A DNA stretch of 64,000 bases from SZUA-368 sp028533045 (lineage in GTDB: Bacteria > Spirochaetota > Spirochaetia > DSM-2461). Below, one piece after another: positions 33,877-42,432 of this stretch. The number at the start of each line of letters is the position of its first letter. Within the stretch, counting starts at the first letter, position 1. Where the stretch lies: assembly GCA_050031985.1 (NCBI GenBank), contig JBNAIG010000019.1:186001-250000 (forward strand). The letters are read 5' to 3'. The notes under the pieces are model-generated. The model searched no databases and was not told the DNA's origin. It saw only the letters and a list, made by a program, of their open reading frames with translations. Both the position numbers and the translations under genes were made by a program.

Positions 33877-34938
33877 ATGGCAAAAGTTCTAATGAAAGGT
33901 AATGAGGCCCTTTGTGCCGCAGCCATTAAAGCGGGCTGCCGTTATTTTTTCGGATACCCCATCACCCCCCAGAACGAGGTCCCCGAGTACATGTCCCGGG
34001 AACTACCCAAAGTCGGGGGCTGTTTTGTTCAGGCCGAATCGGAAGTCGCCGCCATTAACATGGTGTACGGCGCCGCCGGTTCGGGAGCGCGGGTAATGAC
34101 ATCTTCCTCCAGCCCGGGAATCGCCCTAAAGCAGGAAGGAATCAGCTACATCGCCGGGGCGGAACTGCCCTGTCTCATCGTCAATATCATGCGCTCCGGG
34201 CCCGGACTAGGCGGTATTCAGCCGGGACAGGCCGACTATTACCAGGTTACCAGGGGCGGAGGAAACGGGGACTACAATTACCCCGTATACGCCCCCTATT
34301 CCATACAGGAAATGGCGGACCTTACCATAAAAGCCTTCCATGTGGCCGACAAGTACCGTACCCCCGTTATGATCTGCGGCGACGGAATGCTTGGACAGAT
34401 GATGGAAGCGGTGGAGTTCCCCGAGGAGGAAGTGACCGAACTTCCCGAAAAACCCTGGGCCGCCACGGGAACACAGGGAAAGCGCAAACCCAATGTCATA
34501 AACTCTTTGGACATTGTTCCCGAGTCTCTCGAAAGACATTGTCGTGACCTTGATGCCAAGTGGCAGGAAATCAGGAAAAACGAGTGCCGCGTAGAGATCC
34601 TGGATGTGGACAAGGCCGACGTGGTTGTCACAGCCTACGGCACGGTGGCACGAATCGCCATGAATGCCAAAAAAATCCTGGCAAAAGAGGGAATTACCCT
34701 GGGGATCATTCGGCCCATTACCATCTGGCCCTATCCCTATCACGCTTTTGATGAAATCGGCAAAGATTGCCAAGCCGTTCTCTGTGTGGAAATGAGCATG
34801 GGACAGATGCTGGACGATGTGAAAATCGGCGTAAACGGGCGTCATCCGGTCCATTTTTATGGGCGGACCGGCGGCGTGGTTCCCCTGCAGGAAGAAATCG
34901 TGGACGAAGTGAAGAAGATACTGGGAGGGGCCAAGTGA
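33877..34938 (+). CDS. vorB: 2-oxoacid:ferredoxin oxidoreductase alpha subunit (VorB-like)
   Basis: 353 residues. The pyrimidine-binding/alpha fold shows as AIKAGCRYFFGYPITPQNEV, then ESEVAAINMVYGAAGSGARV and MTSSSSPGIALKQEGISYI, the standard start of alpha subunits. Its length and wording match VorB (3-methyl-2-oxobutanoate, i.e. branched-chain 2-oxoacid oxidation to acyl-CoA) better than KorA, which usually has an extra N-terminal domain. Substrate choice between branched-chain acids and 2-oxoglutarate cannot be settled by eye. It overlaps the next gene by four bases. C-rich codon use suggests high expression. Confidence 0.88.
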   Translation: MAKVLMKGNEALCAAAIKAGCRYFFGYPITPQNEVPEYMSRELPKVGGCFVQAESEVAAINMVYGAAGSGARVMTSSSSPGIALKQEGISYIAGAELPCLIVNIMRSGPGLGGIQPGQADYYQVTRGGGNGDYNYPVYAPYSIQEMADLTIKAFHVADKYRTPVMICGDGMLGQMMEAVEFPEEEVTELPEKPWAATGTQGKRKPNVINSLDIVPESLERHCRDLDAKWQEIRKNECRVEILDVDKADVVVTAYGTVARIAMNAKKILAKEGITLGIIRPITIWPYPYHAFDEIGKDCQAVLCVEMSMGQMLDDVKIGVNGRHPVHFYGRTGGVVPLQEEIVDEVKKILGGAK

Positions 34939-35678
34939 AAACCGTATTTGAACGAACCGAAGGATTAGTCGATGTTCCCACCCACTACTGTCCCGGCTGT
35001 ACCCACGGTATAATTCACCGTCTTGTTGGGGAAGTGCTGGAAGAGATGGATGCGCTGGGACAGAGCGTCGGAGTGGCTCCCGTAGGCTGCGCCGTCTTTG
35101 CCTATAACTATTTTAACTGCGACATGCAGGAAGCCGCCCATGGCCGGGCCCCTGCCGTAGCCACCGGGATAAAACGGGTGCTTCCCCAGAACGTAGTATT
35201 TACCTACCAGGGAGACGGAGACCTGGCCGCTATTGGTACGGCCGAAACGGTTCACGCCGCCGCCCGCGGGGAAAACATCACCATTATTTTTGTGAACAAC
35301 TGTATCTACGGAATGACCGGCGGTCAGATGGCGCCCACCACTTTGGAAGGGCAAAAAACCACCACCAGTCCCTACGGGCGAAAAAAGGAGTTCCAGGGAA
35401 GCCCCATCCGGGTCTGCGAAATGCTCTCCACCTTGGACGGCCCCGCCTTCCTGGAAAGAGTCTCCGTCCACAATCCCGCCCATGTGAGAAAGGCAAAAAA
35501 TGCCATCCGCAAAGCCTTTGACGCCCAGGTTCAAAAGAAGGGATTTTCCCTGGTGGAAGTGCTCTCTACCTGCCCGACAAACTGGGGAATGCCCCCGGCA
35601 AAGTCGCTCGATTGGCTCGAAGAAAACATGATTCCCTACTATCCTTTGGGTAACTATAAAAACTGGGAGGATGCCTAA
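34935..35678 (+). CDS. vorA: 2-oxoacid:ferredoxin oxidoreductase beta subunit, TPP-binding (VorA-like)
   Basis: 247 residues from a GTG at 34935 inside a GTGA overlap with the alpha gene, preceded by GGGAGGGG. CPGCTHG at residues 19-25 is the conserved beta-subunit entry motif. The thiamine diphosphate/Mg site is GDGDLAAIG followed 30 residues on by NN and YGMTGGQMAPTT. It performs decarboxylation and acyl transfer to CoA with the alpha subunit. An open frame reaches back to 34767 inside the alpha gene; that extension is not coding. It abuts the gamma gene with a one-base overlap. Confidence 0.92.
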   Translation: MKTVFERTEGLVDVPTHYCPGCTHGIIHRLVGEVLEEMDALGQSVGVAPVGCAVFAYNYFNCDMQEAAHGRAPAVATGIKRVLPQNVVFTYQGDGDLAAIGTAETVHAAARGENITIIFVNNCIYGMTGGQMAPTTLEGQKTTTSPYGRKKEFQGSPIRVCEMLSTLDGPAFLERVSVHNPAHVRKAKNAIRKAFDAQVQKKGFSLVEVLSTCPTNWGMPPAKSLDWLEENMIPYYPLGNYKNWEDA

Positions 35679-36226
35679 TGGCCGAAGAACTGAACGAAGA
35701 AATAATAATCGCCGGATTCGGAGGACAGGGCGTCCTTTCCATGGGGATGCTGCTCGTTTATGCCGGTATGGTGGAAGGAAAAAATGTCTCCTGGCTCCCC
35801 AGCTACGGCCCGGAAATGCGGGGCGGAACGGCCAACTGCAACGTCATCCTCTCCGACGGAATGGTGGGAAGTCCGGTCATCTCAAAAGCGGACAGCCTCA
35901 TAGTCATGAATCAGCCCTCCCTGGAAAAGTTCGAATCCTTCGTAAAACCGGGCGGGCGTATTCTGGTAAACAGCGATCTGGTGGATAAAAAAGTGACCCG
36001 CAGCGATGTGGAAGCGGTCTATTTGCCGGTTAACTTCACTGCCCAGGCCTGCGGAAACGACAAAGCGGCCAACGTGGTCATGATGGGAGCCTATACCGCC
36101 CTCACCGGATTTCCCGGTAAAGAAGCGGTTCATCAGGCTTTTGAAAAAGTCTTTGGCCCCAAAAAAGCTCATCTCATACCCCTTAACGAAGAAGCCTTCG
36201 CCAAAGGACAGGAGCTGGTGCAATAG
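35678..36226 (+). CDS. 2-oxoacid:ferredoxin oxidoreductase gamma subunit (VorC/KorC-like)
   Basis: 182 residues. The gamma-subunit signature is at the N-terminus: IIIAGFGGQGVLSMG, then SYGPEMRGGTANCNV. This subunit binds the CoA side of the reaction. It ends the operon of four (ferredoxin, alpha, beta, gamma), the usual order for bacterial VOR/KOR enzymes. The operon makes acyl-CoA plus reduced ferredoxin in anaerobic amino acid or 2-oxoacid metabolism. A perfect hairpin follows the stop. Confidence 0.92.
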   Translation: MAEELNEEIIIAGFGGQGVLSMGMLLVYAGMVEGKNVSWLPSYGPEMRGGTANCNVILSDGMVGSPVISKADSLIVMNQPSLEKFESFVKPGGRILVNSDLVDKKVTRSDVEAVYLPVNFTAQACGNDKAANVVMMGAYTALTGFPGKEAVHQAFEKVFGPKKAHLIPLNEEAFAKGQELVQ

Positions 36227-36232
36227 GGGCGG

Positions 36233-36256
36233 GTCTTCACGGCAGGCCGTGAAGAC
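36233..36256 (+). terminator. Hairpin after the oxidoreductase operon
   Basis: GTCTTCACGG (36233-36242) pairs perfectly with CCGTGAAGAC (36247-36256) around a CAGG loop, seven bases after the stop. It has no T-run, so it may protect the mRNA end or work with a factor rather than act as a classic terminator. Confidence 0.6.
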
Positions 36257-36406
36257 CGGGCCGCTCCGGGACTGCGGGCGCCGCACCGCGGGGCTACTTC
36301 GTGCGCCCCGCTGCGCCCTCCGGCCGGTCCGTCACTTCGCTTACGCTCCGTTCCGTCCCGTCGCCTCCTTCCAGTCGGCCCCCTCCGGTCCCTCCCGCAA
36401 AAGAAA
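36257..36406. repeat. GC-rich structured intergenic element
   Basis: About 150 bases with clearly higher GC than the rest of the window and no believable gene. It holds GCGGGGC/GCCCCGC (36288-36294 with 36305-36311) and a CACTTCGCTTACGCTCCGTT run of the sort seen in dispersed intergenic repeats. It separates the oxidoreductase operon from the convergent Spy-like gene. Copy number in the genome is unknown. Confidence 0.5.
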
Positions 36407-36796
36407 CTACTGCTGGGGCGGTCTTCCCTGGCCCTGCTGTCCCTGGGACATCATATTTTCCTGGACCTTTTCGTAGGTTTTAATCTGTTTTTTCGTCAGA
36501 CAGGCGGTTAACTTGGCGTCCATCTCCTCTTTGATGGCTTCCATATCTTCCCGGGCCGGTCTCTGGCCGCTTTCCATCATGGCCTGCATTTTTTCACCCA
36601 TCTCTGTAAAGGCATTCAGGAATACCTCTTCCTGTTCAGGGGTCAGGTCCAGTTCTCCGTCCCACATGGCCAGCTGTTCTTCCGCAGAGGGAGGTCCGGG
36701 GGGACGCTGTCCCTGTTGTCCCTGCTGATTTTGCTGGGCGCTCAGGGCAAAGGCGATTACTGTAAATAGCACTATAGGAATAATGGCTTTTTTCAT
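36407..36796 (-). CDS. Spy/CpxP-like small periplasmic protein
   Basis: 129 residues with a signal peptide (to residue 20, ALSAQ). The mature chain has a Gln/Gly/Pro-rich start and end (QQNQQGQQGQRPPGPP and SQGQQGQGRPPQQ) around a helical core with LDLTPEQEEVFLNAFTEMGE and LTKKQIKTYEKVQE. The paired LTPEQ/LTxxQ motifs are those of the LTXXQ (Spy/CpxP) family of ATP-independent periplasmic chaperones. AGGAG precedes the ATG. Function as an envelope chaperone is inferred; similar-looking proteins also bind metals. Confidence 0.7.
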   Translation of the reverse strand: MKKAIIPIVLFTVIAFALSAQQNQQGQQGQRPPGPPSAEEQLAMWDGELDLTPEQEEVFLNAFTEMGEKMQAMMESGQRPAREDMEAIKEEMDAKLTACLTKKQIKTYEKVQENMMSQGQQGQGRPPQQ

Positions 36797-36988
36797 TATT
36801 GTTCTCCTGTAAAGTAGTTTTGTTTTATATAAACGTTTCTGTTTCCTGAATTGTAAGTTGGGGGCAAAGGAAAATAAAGGCTTATCCTGTTTTTGCAGGT
36901 GAAAGTGAGGTGAAAATTGCCCATTCCTGTATAAATGTTTATTTGGGTAAAGTTGTATAATGGGGTCTTTGTGAATTATAATGAAGTA

Positions 36989-37687
36989 ATGAAAAAGTTG
37001 GTTGCTTTACTTCTTATATCCGGGGTGCCTCTTTTTGCCCAGGACAAGGCTATGGAAGGAATTCATCTCCATATGGGATTGGATACGCCTCCCCATTGGG
37101 AAAGATCAAAGGAAAACATAAGAATCTTTGATGAACTTTCCCGCCGTCTGGGTTTTACCTATGATTATGAAAATTATCCCGCTTCCCGTTTGAATTTTCT
37201 TGTTGAAAGGGGAGCGGTGGACGGCCAGTTCATGAAAACCTATGGCTACGGGGAAAGCCAGCCCAACCTGGTACGCCTTCCCACATCCTATTTTACCCAG
37301 ACGATTCAGGCCTACTCCCAATCTTTCGGAATCCAGGTAAACAGTTGGAGTGATCTGGAACATTATTCGCTGGTGATTATGAGAGGAATCCAGGCTTTTG
37401 ACAGCCCCCTGTCCACGTATCTCCCGGAGAAGGAGGTTATCGAATTAAAGGATATAAAATCCTGTGTGCAGTTTGTCGAGTCCGGGCGGGCCCAGGTGAC
37501 CCTTCTCTCCGATTTTCTGGCCGAGCAGATGAGAATAGACTCCGATTTTGACCTTCATCTGGCGGGGGACCTGAATGAGCACGATATGTACTTTTATCTT
37601 CATCGCTCCTTTGAGGAGTATATTCCTCTTATGGATGCCGCTTTAAATGATATGATGGCAGAAGGTTTTTTTACTCCCAAAAATTGA
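36989..37687 (+). CDS. Orphan periplasmic solute-binding protein, family 3-like (copy 1)
   Basis: 232 residues from ATG 36989; the longer in-frame start at 36935 precedes the likely TATAAT (36956-36961) and would spoil the signal peptide. Signal peptide ends at PLFAQ. The mature part resembles the extracellular solute-binding family 3 fold: MGLDTPPHWERSKENIRIFD, RLGFTYDYENYPASR, and a closing FEEYIPLMDAALNDMMAEGFF. No permease or ATPase gene is near. It is followed 31 bases on by a close paralogue. It may work as a sensor or scavenging receptor rather than a transporter part. Confidence 0.78.
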   Translation: MKKLVALLLISGVPLFAQDKAMEGIHLHMGLDTPPHWERSKENIRIFDELSRRLGFTYDYENYPASRLNFLVERGAVDGQFMKTYGYGESQPNLVRLPTSYFTQTIQAYSQSFGIQVNSWSDLEHYSLVIMRGIQAFDSPLSTYLPEKEVIELKDIKSCVQFVESGRAQVTLLSDFLAEQMRIDSDFDLHLAGDLNEHDMYFYLHRSFEEYIPLMDAALNDMMAEGFFTPKN

Positions 37688-37718
37688 AAATACTTTGGGA
37701 GTCGACTAACATTAAAAC

Positions 37719-38405
37719 ATGAGAAAGTTCTGTTTAATCTTCTTCCTCTCCCTTGGGGCACTCTTTGCTCAGGAAAAGCCTATGGCCGGTGAGCACCTGA
37801 AGATGGGATTGGGGTTTTCTCCGGAGTGGGAAACGGCAAAATTCATTATTACCATTTTTGATGAGTTATCCCAACGGTTGGGGTTCAGCTATGAATACGC
37901 TCAATATCCTCCTTCGAGACTCTCCCTGCTAACCGAGTCGGGTGAATTGGACGGAGAGTTGTTTAAAACCTATGCCTACGGAGAGAGCCGTTCCTATTTA
38001 TCCCGAGTCCCCACCTCCTATATTTCCCAAACTCTGGAAGTCTATTCCTCCTCTCAAACAATCCGGATTGAGACTTGGGAGGATATGAGTGAGTATACCC
38101 TGGCTTTGAAAAGAGGAATCCAGGCAATAGAAGGACCGGTTGCCCTATACCTAAACGAAGCGGATATCGTCGGTTTGAATGATATGGTCTCCTGTGTCAG
38201 TTTTGTCGAAAAGGGCCGGGCCGATCTTACCGTATTATCCGATTTTATTGCGAATCAGATGAAGCATGAGGGAAACTTGAATCTTCACCTTGTGGGAAAG
38301 CTTGATGAAATAGAGATGTATTTCTATCTAGGGAGTTCCTATGATGAATATATTCCCCTCATTGACGAAACCCTCCGGCAAATGAAAGATGAAGGTTTCT
38401 TCTAG
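37719..38405 (+). CDS. Orphan periplasmic solute-binding protein, family 3-like (copy 2)
   Basis: 228 residues, signal peptide to LFAQ (residue 18). It aligns along its whole length with the previous gene, for example RLGFSYEYAQYPPSR against RLGFTYDYENYPASR and LKRGIQAIEGPVALYL against IMRGIQAFDSPLSTYL, so the two are a tandem duplication that has diverged. Ligand residues are unknown; differences at positions such as DGELFKTYAYGESRS may shift specificity. No transport partner is adjacent. Its last bases overlap the convergent epimerase gene. Confidence 0.78.
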   Translation: MRKFCLIFFLSLGALFAQEKPMAGEHLKMGLGFSPEWETAKFIITIFDELSQRLGFSYEYAQYPPSRLSLLTESGELDGELFKTYAYGESRSYLSRVPTSYISQTLEVYSSSQTIRIETWEDMSEYTLALKRGIQAIEGPVALYLNEADIVGLNDMVSCVSFVEKGRADLTVLSDFIANQMKHEGNLNLHLVGKLDEIEMYFYLGSSYDEYIPLIDETLRQMKDEGFF

Positions 38406-39211
38406 AGGAACTGCTCCACATATTTTCCCGCCCGGCGATACTCTTCATCGCTTTTTAGATGTTCCAGCATGAGGGGCATATCACTGTCTATTTTATCCAT
38501 TTCCCTAATGTAGGTCTGATACTCCAGAATGCCCTTTCCCGGTTCACATTCGCGAATCTCAATAGGGAAGGCCTCTCCCAGGGCAATATCCTTACCGTGG
38601 CAGCTTTTGGTATAAGGTCCCAGTTTTTTTATAGCCTTCTTTAAGAACTCACCGTTTTCATAGTAATTTTCCAGGTTGTAAATTAGGTTTACCGGGTCAA
38701 AATGAACGGCAAAGCTCTTGCGGTCAATCGATTTAATCAGCCGCAAGTAATCTTCCACGGTCCGGGGGAAGATCCATGGCATACACTCCAGGGTAAAAAA
38801 CGTATTCCGGGGCTGAACTTCGTCGATAATTTTTTGGACCGATTTGACTATGAGCTCAAAGGTCTCTTCCTGTAGATTTTCCTTGTGAGGACCTTTTTTA
38901 CGTTTTCGCGAACCGGCGGTGGTAACACAGCAGCGGGCGCCCAGTTCCTCGGCCAGTTGAAGCTGCTCTATGCAGTAGGCGAGGGACTCCTTCCGTTCAT
39001 CCTCATAGGCGGAGGCCATATTGCTCCAGCTGTGGACCTCTGCCAGGAGAATGTCCGATTCCGTTGCCGCCTGGAGGTATTCAGCCTTAAGGGCGCTTTC
39101 CCCATCAGCCTTAACCGGGCAAAAGGCGGCCCGGCAGTTACGGCTTTTCAGTTGCTTAATCCAGTCTTCAGGGCCACTAAAACCTTCCACAAGATGCATT
39201 CCTAGTCTCAC
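38402..39211 (-). CDS. Sugar phosphate isomerase/epimerase (xylose isomerase-like TIM barrel)
   Basis: 269 residues from a GTG with AAGGAG seven bases before. The fold is the AP-endonuclease-2/xylose isomerase TIM barrel: metal ligands are recognisable as Glu in FTLECMPW, Asp in VHFDPVN, His in KSCHGKD and Glu in LMLEHL. Such enzymes isomerise or epimerise sugars or sugar acids. It is 24 bases downstream of an iron-type alcohol dehydrogenase on the same strand, so the pair may act in one sugar or polyol route. The exact substrate is not deducible. Confidence 0.88.
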   Translation of the reverse strand: MRLGMHLVEGFSGPEDWIKQLKSRNCRAAFCPVKADGESALKAEYLQAATESDILLAEVHSWSNMASAYEDERKESLAYCIEQLQLAEELGARCCVTTAGSRKRKKGPHKENLQEETFELIVKSVQKIIDEVQPRNTFFTLECMPWIFPRTVEDYLRLIKSIDRKSFAVHFDPVNLIYNLENYYENGEFLKKAIKKLGPYTKSCHGKDIALGEAFPIEIRECEPGKGILEYQTYIREMDKIDSDMPLMLEHLKSDEEYRRAGKYVEQFL

Positions 39212-39234
39212 ACGTTTCTCCTTGGTTTATCTTT

Positions 39235-40398
39235 TTACCGATAAGCTTTCGTTATGATCTCTTCCGTATTCTTTACGGTCAGCTTTTTTCGATCCCGTTC
39301 AAAAAGTCCTCCCATAGCTTCATGGGCATTTTGAGCCAAGCGGGGAAGTTCTTCCGGGGTGATGCCGTAATCGGACATCTTAAGCTTATCCACCGCGCAG
39401 GATTTCTGCAGCTTTAAAAGGCCCGTGAGGCATCCGTCGGCACTGGCTTCTTCGCCCATGGCTTTGCCTATTAAGGCCATCCTGTCGGGGCATATCTCTT
39501 TGAACCGGGTAAAATAGGAGAGGCTTAGCATAATTAAACCGGCTCCATGGGGTAATTCGGGATGGAAGGCGCTTAAGGCGTGTTCCATGGAGTGTTCCGA
39601 GGTGCATGAGGAAGTGGATTCCACCAGGCCGGAAATCGTATTGGCCAGGGCCACGTTGGTTCTGGCTTCCAAGTCGGAGCCCTCCGTAACGGCCTTGGGC
39701 AGCCACTGGGTAAGAAGTTCAATACTTTTTAGGGCATAGGCATCGCTTAAGGGTGTGGCTATGTTGGACATGACACCTTCGGCGGCATGAAAAAAGGCGT
39801 CGAAACCTTGGTAGGCTGTGAGGTGGGAAGGTACGGAAAGCATCAGCTCCGGATCGATAATTGAGGCAAACGGGTAGGTTTCGTCGGTTCCAAAGCCTAT
39901 CTTTTCTGTGGTCTCCCTATTGGTAATAACCGTCCAGGGGTCGGCTTCTGTGCCTGTTCCGGCGGTCGTTGTAATGGCTACAATGGGAAGGACTCCCTTT
40001 TTCACTGGCTGTCCTTTTCCTGTTCCGTTGACGACATAATCCCAGTAATCTCCGGGATTGACAGCCATTAGAGCTATGCTTTTGGCCGAATCAATGCTAC
40101 TTCCCCCTCCCAGACCCAATACAAAGTCGCATTGTTCCCTGCGTGCTAGTTCGGCCCCTTTCATAACGTGGTCCTTTATGGGGTTGGGCAGTATTTTGTC
40201 AAAAATCACCGAGTCGACATCGTTCTTTTTTAACAGATTGACAACCCGGTCCAAGTAACCGTATTTCTTCATGGAGGTTCCCGCAGAAAGAACCACAAGG
40301 GCTTTGCCCCCGGGTAATTCCATGGTTCCCAGTTCGTCCAGTTTTCCCGGACCAAAAATCAATCTGGTGGGTATGAAGTAATTAAAATTTACAGACAT
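39235..40398 (-). CDS. Iron-containing alcohol dehydrogenase
   Basis: 387 residues. The family III alcohol dehydrogenase pattern is complete: GGGSSIDSAK for NAD(P) binding, TAGTGTEADPWTVIT, then the iron ligands Asp and His in GFDAFFHAAEG and two His in SEHSMEHALSAFHPELPHGAG. It is close to the BdhA/YqhD type of butanol or aldehyde reductases, but the substrate may be the sugar-related compound handled by the following epimerase gene. AAGGAG stands eight bases before the ATG. It diverges from the glucuronokinase-like gene. Confidence 0.93.
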   Translation of the reverse strand: MSVNFNYFIPTRLIFGPGKLDELGTMELPGGKALVVLSAGTSMKKYGYLDRVVNLLKKNDVDSVIFDKILPNPIKDHVMKGAELARREQCDFVLGLGGGSSIDSAKSIALMAVNPGDYWDYVVNGTGKGQPVKKGVLPIVAITTTAGTGTEADPWTVITNRETTEKIGFGTDETYPFASIIDPELMLSVPSHLTAYQGFDAFFHAAEGVMSNIATPLSDAYALKSIELLTQWLPKAVTEGSDLEARTNVALANTISGLVESTSSCTSEHSMEHALSAFHPELPHGAGLIMLSLSYFTRFKEICPDRMALIGKAMGEEASADGCLTGLLKLQKSCAVDKLKMSDYGITPEELPRLAQNAHEAMGGLFERDRKKLTVKNTEEIITKAYR

Positions 40399-40537
40399 AG
40401 GGCTAACTCCTTTCCTACTATCATAGAACAGTTTTCTTCGTAAGGGAAATTTTTTCCTGTATTACAACGCTCTATGGAAAGAAAAACCCATGTGGATTTT
40501 GAGAGATAACTGTGTTATGCTGACTCCACGGAGAATT

Positions 40538-41536
40538 ATGATGATCATCAAAACCACTTCCTATCCCCGGGCGGCTCTTATCGGTAATCCGTCGGACGGC
40601 TATTTTGGTAAAACCATTGCCTTTACCTACGCCAATTTTCAGGCGGATATTACCCTTTATCCTACAGATGAGCTGCGCATTCTTCCGGGCCAGCGCGATG
40701 TGTCCCGTTACGGCAGCATTGCCTCATTGAATGAAGATGTGAACCACTTTGGCTATTACGGCGGTGTCCGGCTGATTAAAGCGGCCATTCGGAAGTTCTA
40801 CCTTTGGTGTGAGGAACAGGACAAATCCCTTCATAATCGGAACTTTACCATCCGTTACCACTCCAGTATTCCCCTTCATTTGGGAATGGCCGGTTCCAGC
40901 GCCATAATTACGGCAACCATGCGGGCCCTTATGGAATTTTACTCCGTGGAAATCCCCCAGCCCCTCATGGCTAATTTGATTTTGTCTGTGGAGACGGAAG
41001 AGTTGGGCCTGGGAGCGGGCCTTCAGGACCGGGTGGCCCAGGTGTATCAAGGGGTGACCTTTATGGATTTTGACAAAACCCATATGGAAGCGCGGGGCTA
41101 TGGGACATACGAGCCACTGAAGCTTCCCGGGGATATCCTCTTTTATATTGCCTATAAACGGGATAACTCGGAAAGTTCCGAAGTGGTCCATAACGACCTT
41201 CGTTATCGTTACGAGAAGGGCGATGAAGACGTGGTCCGGGCGATGACCCGCTTTGGTGAAATCAGCCTGGAGTTTCGAAAAGCCCTGAGCGAGGGGAACT
41301 ATGAATCGGTTCACCGCTTGATGGATGACAATTTTAATCTGCGTCGGAGTATTATGAATATTAGCCGGGAAAACCTGGCCATGGTGGAAGCGGCCCGTTC
41401 TGCGGGAGCCTCGGCTAAATTTACCGGCTCCGGAGGGGCGATCATAGGCTCCTGCCCCAACGAGAAGACCCTTGAGAAACTTAAAGAGACATTAAACGGC
41501 CGGGGAATCGATCTTTTCCTTCCCCGCATTGTATAG
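40538..41536 (+). CDS. GHMP kinase resembling plant glucuronokinase
   Basis: 332 residues. The GHMP ATP loop is IPLHLGMAGSSAIITATMRA. The pattern YPRAALIGNPSDGYFGKTIA, YYGGVRLIKA, GLQDRVAQVYQGVTFMDF and ASAKFTGSGGA follows plant glucuronokinase very closely, so the likely reaction is glucuronate plus ATP to glucuronate 1-phosphate. The next gene, galU-like, could make the UDP-sugar. Start: GGAGA at 40530-40534 serves ATG 40538 or 40541; earlier in-frame ATGs at 40490 and 40517 lie before a probable TATGCT -10 (40516-40521). The substrate is inferred. Confidence 0.85.
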   Translation: MMIIKTTSYPRAALIGNPSDGYFGKTIAFTYANFQADITLYPTDELRILPGQRDVSRYGSIASLNEDVNHFGYYGGVRLIKAAIRKFYLWCEEQDKSLHNRNFTIRYHSSIPLHLGMAGSSAIITATMRALMEFYSVEIPQPLMANLILSVETEELGLGAGLQDRVAQVYQGVTFMDFDKTHMEARGYGTYEPLKLPGDILFYIAYKRDNSESSEVVHNDLRYRYEKGDEDVVRAMTRFGEISLEFRKALSEGNYESVHRLMDDNFNLRRSIMNISRENLAMVEAARSAGASAKFTGSGGAIIGSCPNEKTLEKLKETLNGRGIDLFLPRIV

Positions 41537-41551
41537 ATTCAGGAGATAAAC

Positions 41552-42424
41552 ATGGTTAAAAAAGCCGTCATACCCGCCGCAGGATTCGGGACAAGATTCC
41601 TGCCCGCCACAAAGAGTCAGCCCAAAGAGATGCTTCCTATTGTGGATACTCCCACCATTCAGTACGTGGTTCAGGAAGCTATTGATGCGGGAATCACCGA
41701 TATTCTCCTTATTATAGGCAGGGGAAAGCGGACCCTGGAAGAGTATTTTAGCAAGAATTATGAGCTGGAGGATCAGCTTAGGGAGAAGAAGAAACAGGCT
41801 GAATTGGACCTGATTAACTTTATGCCCGACAACGTGGCTGTTCACTTTATCTGGCAGCACGAACAGAACGGACTGGGCGATGCGGTTCGTTACGCCCGCC
41901 ATCATGTGGGGGATGAGCCTTTCGCGGTTCTTTTGGGCGATACGGTTCTGGAATCCTTTACGGACAAGCCTGTTATCGGGCACCTCATAGATGTGTATGA
42001 CCGTTTTGAAGAGGGCGTTTTTGCCCTGGAAGAGGTGGCTCCCGAGCTGGTAAGCCGTTACGGCGTTATCGACGGGGAAGACCTGGGTGACCGCATCTAC
42101 CGCATCGGCGACATGGTGGAAAAGCCCGCCGTAGAGGAGGCTCCTTCCAATTTAGTTGTGGCCAGCCGCTACGTGCTGCCCCCGGAAATCTTTACCGCCC
42201 TCGATGTGGTTCCTCCCGGCAAGGGGGGCGAAATCCAGCTTACCGATGCGCTTAGGCTCATTATGAAGGATCAGCCTATGTACGGCTACAAGGTGGATGG
42301 TATCCGCCATGACATGGGAAACAAACTGGAATTCCTCAAGACCAATATCCATTACGGGCTTAAGCACAAGGATTTGGCCGAAGGGCTTAAGGAGTATTTG
42401 AAAGAGCTGGTTAAGTCGTTTTAA
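41552..42424 (+). CDS. galU: UTP-glucose-1-phosphate uridylyltransferase
   Basis: 290 residues. The nucleotidyltransferase signature KKAVIPAAGFGTRFLPATKS is complete, with KEMLPIVDTPTIQYVV and the GalU motif EKPAVEEAPSNLVVASRYV. It makes UDP-glucose, and perhaps UDP-glucuronate when paired with the upstream glucuronokinase-like gene, 15 bases away, with AGGAG before the ATG. The product feeds surface polysaccharide or glycolipid. Length is normal for GalU. Confidence 0.95.
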   Translation: MVKKAVIPAAGFGTRFLPATKSQPKEMLPIVDTPTIQYVVQEAIDAGITDILLIIGRGKRTLEEYFSKNYELEDQLREKKKQAELDLINFMPDNVAVHFIWQHEQNGLGDAVRYARHHVGDEPFAVLLGDTVLESFTDKPVIGHLIDVYDRFEEGVFALEEVAPELVSRYGVIDGEDLGDRIYRIGDMVEKPAVEEAPSNLVVASRYVLPPEIFTALDVVPPGKGGEIQLTDALRLIMKDQPMYGYKVDGIRHDMGNKLEFLKTNIHYGLKHKDLAEGLKEYLKELVKSF

Positions 42425-42432
42425 AAGGGTGA

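Noticed and set aside
34767..34934. Extension of the beta subunit of the oxidoreductase upstream into the alpha gene
   Set aside because: The extra residues are an out-of-frame reading of the alpha subunit; the GTG at 34935 has a strong ribosome site and gives the normal N-terminus.
36141..36483. Open frames crossing the GC-rich spacer after the oxidoreductase operon
   Set aside because: They are Pro/Ser/Arg-rich by composition, have no ribosome site and overlap both neighbouring genes.
38402..40398. Assigning the epimerase and alcohol dehydrogenase to a named sugar pathway
   Set aside because: Both are large families and no kinase, aldolase or transporter specific for a sugar lies in the same operon.
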